Made by a program: the position numbers and the translations under genes. From positions 1 through 9,544 of the forward strand of contig JAFDFH010000359.1 of the NCBI GenBank assembly GCA_019309945.1: a stretch of 9,544 nucleotides of DNA, in the 5' to 3' direction. The notes beneath the pieces were generated by a model that was given only the letters and a program-made list of their open reading frames with translations, was not told the DNA's origin and made no database searches. Numbering within the stretch: the first letter of the stretch is position 1; each line of letters begins with the position of its first letter. Of the stretch, positions 6,730 to 9,544 are shown in pieces. The DNA comes from Deltaproteobacteria bacterium (GTDB taxonomy: Bacteria; Desulfobacterota; Desulfobacteria; Desulfobacterales; JAFDFH01).

Positions 6730-9255
6730 TTGGCTTCACAGCATCATAATCAGCAAATCGAGCCTGAACATTTGCTTGCGACGATGCTGGGTGAACACGA
6801 AGGGATCACCCGCTCAATTTTTCGCAAAATGGGCGTTTCGCCGGGTGGGGTTGCCCAGGAATTGGCACTTGCAATTGATAAAATGCCTAAAGTGAGCCAG
6901 ATCGGAGATGTGCATATTTCCCACAGAACAAAAGCGATTTTAGATACGGCGTTTGCTGAAGCGTCTAAAATGAAGGATGATTATGTCAGCATCGAACACA
7001 TTCTTCTATCTGTTGCCGACGAAAAAGAGGGCGTTGGGGCACAAATTCTCAGCCGTCACGGAATAAACAGGGAATCCATTCTTAAAGTCCTCATGGATAT
7101 TCGAGGAAGTCAACGCATTACCGACCCGAATCCCGAAGAAAAATACCAGGCCCTCGAAAAATTCAGTCGGGATCTGACGGATCTTGCCCGCCAGGGTAAA
7201 ATCGACCCTGTTATCGGTCGCGATGAGGAAATCCGGCGCATTGTGCAGGTGCTCTCCAGACGCACCAAAAACAACCCTGTTCTCATCGGGGAACCCGGGG
7301 TGGGAAAGACCGCAATCGTAGAAGGTTTGGCCCAACGCATTGTTGAGGGCGATGTCGCAGAAACCTTAAAGAACAGGCGCCTCGTTGCCCTGGATATGGG
7401 CGCACTTATCGCCGGGGCCAAGTACCGGGGTGAATTTGAGGATCGATTGAAAGCTCTATTGAAAGAAATTGAGGCGGCCGAAGGCGAAATAATCCTCTTC
7501 ATCGACGAGCTACATACCCTGGTCGGTGCCGGCGCTGCCGAGGGCGCAATGGATGCATCCAATATGCTAAAACCGGCCCTCGCCCGCGGAACCCTGAGGT
7601 GTGTCGGCGCTACGACCTTGAATGAATATAGAAAATATATTGAAAAAGATGCCGCTCTTGAAAGGCGCTTTCAACCGGTCATGACTCTCGAACCGACTGT
7701 GGAGGATACCATTTCTATTCTTAGGGGCCTCAAAGAAAAATACGAAGTCCATCATGGTGTTCGCATAAAGGACACGGCCATTGTTGCCGCAGCGACCCTC
7801 TCACACCGCTATATCACCGACCGCTTCCTGCCGGACAAAGCGATCGATCTCATTGATGAATGTGCCTCAAAGCTCAGAATCGAAATCGACAGTATGCCAA
7901 GCGAAATCGATGAAGTCCAGCGTAAAATAACCCAGACTGAAATCGAGCGGGAAGCGTTGAAAAAGGAATCCGATCCGGCATCAAAAGAACGCCTTGAAAA
8001 ACTTGAACGTGAACTCGGAAACATGAAGGAAGAGATTCTGGAGATGAAGACCCACTGGCAGAATGAAAAAGATACGATTCAAGTCATCCGCAAGATTAAA
8101 GAGGAACTAGAGCAGCTTGGGATCGAAGAGCAACAGGCCGAAAGAGAAGGGAATCTCGCGAAGGTTGCGGAAATCCGGTACGGAAAAGTGACAGCGCTTA
8201 ATAAACGACTCGATGAGGCCAATCATTCCCTTGCCCAGCTCCAGGCAGACCGTAAAATGCTCAAGGAAGAAGTCGATGATGAAGACGTGGCCGAAGTCGT
8301 ATCCCGGTGGACCGGGATTCCAGTGAGCAAAATGCTTGAGGGCGAAAAGGAAAAACTGATACGAATGGAAAAAAACCTCAGTCATCGCGTGATTGGCCAA
8401 AAAGAGGCGATTTTAGCTGTATCGAACGCTGTGCGTCGGGCCCGTTCCGGATTACAGGATCCAAATCGACCGATTGGATCATTTATTTTCATGGGTCCCA
8501 CAGGCGTCGGCAAGACAGAGCTGGCTAAAGCCCTGGCAGAATTTATATTCGACAATGAGCAGGCAATTGTAAGGGTAGATATGTCCGAATACATGGAAAA
8601 ACATTCGGTTTCGAGACTCATCGGGGCACCCCCGGGTTACGTGGGTTACGAAGAAGGCGGATACCTAACAGAGGCGATACGCCGGCGGCCCTATGCGGTT
8701 GTACTTTTTGATGAGATCGAGAAAGCGCACCCTGAAGTGTTTAACGTACTTCTCCAGATTCTGGATGACGGTCGCATGACCGATGGACACGGAAGGACGG
8801 TCAATTTTAAAAACACCATTATTATCATGACATCCAACGTGGGGAGCCAATGGATACAGGAACTCGGACCAGCAGGGCATGAAGAGATGGAGGTCCGGGT
8901 AATCGAGGCCCTCCGGGCGAATTTTAAACCCGAATTCTTGAACCGAATAGATGAAACCATTATCTTTCACAACCTTAGTCCGGATCAAATTGGCGCAATC
9001 GTAGATATTCAGATCAATAGGCTCTGTACACGACTTGCGGCAAACCACATTGAGCTTGAGCTCTCGGATACGGCCAGGTCATTTCTTTCCGAAAAGGGCT
9101 ATGATCCGGCCTACGGCGCGCGTCCTTTAAAGCGGGCGATTCAAAAGTACATTGAAAATCCGCTCGCCATGGAAATCTTAAAAGGGGATGTTAAGGAAAA
9201 AACCCGAATTAGGGCGAGTGTCAAAGGGGATTCAATTGTTTTTGACCCCATCTAG
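6730..9255 (+). CDS. clpB: ATP-dependent disaggregase ClpB (5' end displaced by a likely 1-base insertion)
   Basis: ClpB is a hexameric AAA+ chaperone that pulls polypeptides out of aggregates together with DnaK. Numbering from TTG 6730: N-domain repeats about 1-125; NBD1 with Walker A GEPGVGKT (187-194), Walker B ILFIDE (DE 259-260), pore-loop Tyr232 in GAKYRGE and arginine fingers in ALERRF; the coiled-coil middle domain, rich in Glu and Lys, about 390-505; NBD2 with GPTGVGKT (589-596), VVLFDE (661-662), pore-loop Tyr637 in GAPPGYVGY and sensor-2 GARPLKR (796-802). The middle domain separates ClpB from ClpA and ClpC. Walker A Lys193 and Tyr232 correspond to E. coli K212 and Y251, so exactly 19 N-terminal residues are missing from this frame. 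Codons 6697-6729 (ESDELIQNAQT) belong to the protein but have no start. A TTG at 6672, after AGGA, reads LSISRIRI in another frame and would supply exactly 19 residues if one base of the TTT at 6694-6696 were extra. TTG 6730 itself has no ribosome site. Confidence 0.95.
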   Translation: MASQHHNQQIEPEHLLATMLGEHEGITRSIFRKMGVSPGGVAQELALAIDKMPKVSQIGDVHISHRTKAILDTAFAEASKMKDDYVSIEHILLSVADEKEGVGAQILSRHGINRESILKVLMDIRGSQRITDPNPEEKYQALEKFSRDLTDLARQGKIDPVIGRDEEIRRIVQVLSRRTKNNPVLIGEPGVGKTAIVEGLAQRIVEGDVAETLKNRRLVALDMGALIAGAKYRGEFEDRLKALLKEIEAAEGEIILFIDELHTLVGAGAAEGAMDASNMLKPALARGTLRCVGATTLNEYRKYIEKDAALERRFQPVMTLEPTVEDTISILRGLKEKYEVHHGVRIKDTAIVAAATLSHRYITDRFLPDKAIDLIDECASKLRIEIDSMPSEIDEVQRKITQTEIEREALKKESDPASKERLEKLERELGNMKEEILEMKTHWQNEKDTIQVIRKIKEELEQLGIEEQQAEREGNLAKVAEIRYGKVTALNKRLDEANHSLAQLQADRKMLKEEVDDEDVAEVVSRWTGIPVSKMLEGEKEKLIRMEKNLSHRVIGQKEAILAVSNAVRRARSGLQDPNRPIGSFIFMGPTGVGKTELAKALAEFIFDNEQAIVRVDMSEYMEKHSVSRLIGAPPGYVGYEEGGYLTEAIRRRPYAVVLFDEIEKAHPEVFNVLLQILDDGRMTDGHGRTVNFKNTIIIMTSNVGSQWIQELGPAGHEEMEVRVIEALRANFKPEFLNRIDETIIFHNLSPDQIGAIVDIQINRLCTRLAANHIELELSDTARSFLSEKGYDPAYGARPLKRAIQKYIENPLAMEILKGDVKEKTRIRASVKGDSIVFDPI

Positions 9256-9259
9256 TATT

Positions 9260-9410
9260 GATGAATTCGTAAAAAGTCCGATTTAGACGGTTTTGTAAAA
9301 AGTTCAAATTTAAGGCGTGCAAACTTTGTAATCATGAGGCGTACTTATCGTACGTTGAATGATTGCGAAATGCAGCACAACACAGAAGTTGGACTTTTTA
9401 CGAAATCGTC
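9260..9410. mobile_element. 151-bp MITE-like element with TIRs and AGTATT target duplication
   Basis: The ends are inverted repeats: GATGAATTCGTAAAAAGTCC (9260-9279) matches the complement of GGACTTTTTACGAAATCGTC (9391-9410) at 18 of 20 positions. A further copy, GACGGTTTTGTAAAAAGTTC, lies inside the left end (9286-9305), so the left end is doubled. Perfect 6-bp direct repeats AGTATT flank it (9254-9259 and 9411-9416). It encodes nothing. It resembles short repeats I remember from Desulfobacterales genomes (GTACTTATCGTAC in the middle, CTTTTTACGA at the ends). A transposase elsewhere in the genome would have to move it. When transcribed, the arms could also fold and end transcription of both flanking genes. 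Confidence 0.75.
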
Positions 9411-9414
9411 AGTA

Positions 9415-9543
9415 TTAAAATTTTGTCAATGTTCTGTTCAGGTATATATCAACGAATTTCAGGGAGTCTTCATCTGTAATCACTTCAGGGAGTCTTTCGA
9501 ATGCCAGTGCGATGGCCGAATCGACCATCTCGGCCCGGAGCAT
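9415..9543 (-). CDS. C-terminal fragment of a convergent gene, 3' part only
   Basis: The last 42 codons of a minus-strand gene that continues beyond the right edge, ending in TAA (9415-9417). The peptide (MLRAEMVDSAIALAFERLPE, then VITDEDSLKFVDIYLNRT and LTKF) is helical and charged, with an internal Met rather than a visible start. The AEMVD..I.LA.ERL pattern followed by DEDS.KFVD.YL faintly recalls the end of peripheral-stalk subunits such as F-type ATP synthase b, but I do not recognise the family with confidence. Support that it is coding: the frame has no stop, its composition is protein-like, and its stop lies where the reconstructed pre-insertion site has the two convergent genes ending 2 bp apart. 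Confidence 0.5.
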   Translation of the reverse strand: MLRAEMVDSAIALAFERLPEVITDEDSLKFVDIYLNRTLTKF

Positions 9544-9544
9544 A

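Noticed and set aside
7110..7562. 150-codon minus-strand frame inside clpB, and several other antisense frames there
   Set aside because: Shadows of the strongly conserved clpB coding sequence, rich in Ser/Arg/Pro as expected from its reverse complement.

Overview
The window (about 9.5 kb, moderate GC) looks like the chromosome of a Gram-negative bacterium, most likely a deltaproteobacterium / Desulfobacterota. That assignment is an inference from the ClpB protein style and from a short inverted-repeat element after clpB that resembles repeats I remember from Desulfobacterales; no rRNA or other hard marker is present.

Positions 2-6263 hold an eight-gene membrane-associated cassette arranged as two convergent halves. 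The plus-strand half is: a K+ channel with a cytosolic RCK domain (5' end outside the window), a YbjN/CesT-chaperone-like protein, a PspA/IM30-family protein (YjfJ type) and a DUF4178 protein. The minus-strand half, transcribed from about 6350 leftwards, is: a four-helix membrane protein, a lipoprotein with an RG-rich tail, a DUF350 (YjfL-like) eight-helix protein with a fourfold internal repeat, and a membrane-anchored spermidine-synthase-like protein. The last genes of the two halves overlap by 4 bp at their stop codons (2764-2767). The set parallels the E. coli yjfIJKLMC locus (PspA-like, DUF350 and lipoprotein members plus a polyamine-related enzyme), with a spermidine-synthase-like enzyme in place of the glutathionylspermidine-synthase-like one. 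A plausible but unproven reading is an envelope-stress system coupling an ion channel, a membrane-coating PspA protein and polyamine or other aminopropyl chemistry. The spermidine-synthase-like gene is broken here: about 30 nt are missing just after the SAM-binding GGGDG motif and the frame is lost.

Positions 6264-6671 are a noncoding divergent regulatory region. It contains good sigma70-type promoters in both directions, an 11-bp direct repeat carrying -35 elements, and an operator-like dyad.

Positions about 6672-9255 encode the disaggregase ClpB, complete except for its first 19 codons. Those appear to be present upstream but displaced by a single extra base.

Positions 9260-9410 are a 151-bp MITE-like element with 20-bp terminal inverted repeats and a perfect 6-bp AGTATT target duplication. 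It is inserted exactly between the stop codons of clpB and of a convergent gene, whose last 42 codons end the window. Two frame disruptions within 9.5 kb mean that draft-assembly error must be considered alongside real gene decay.
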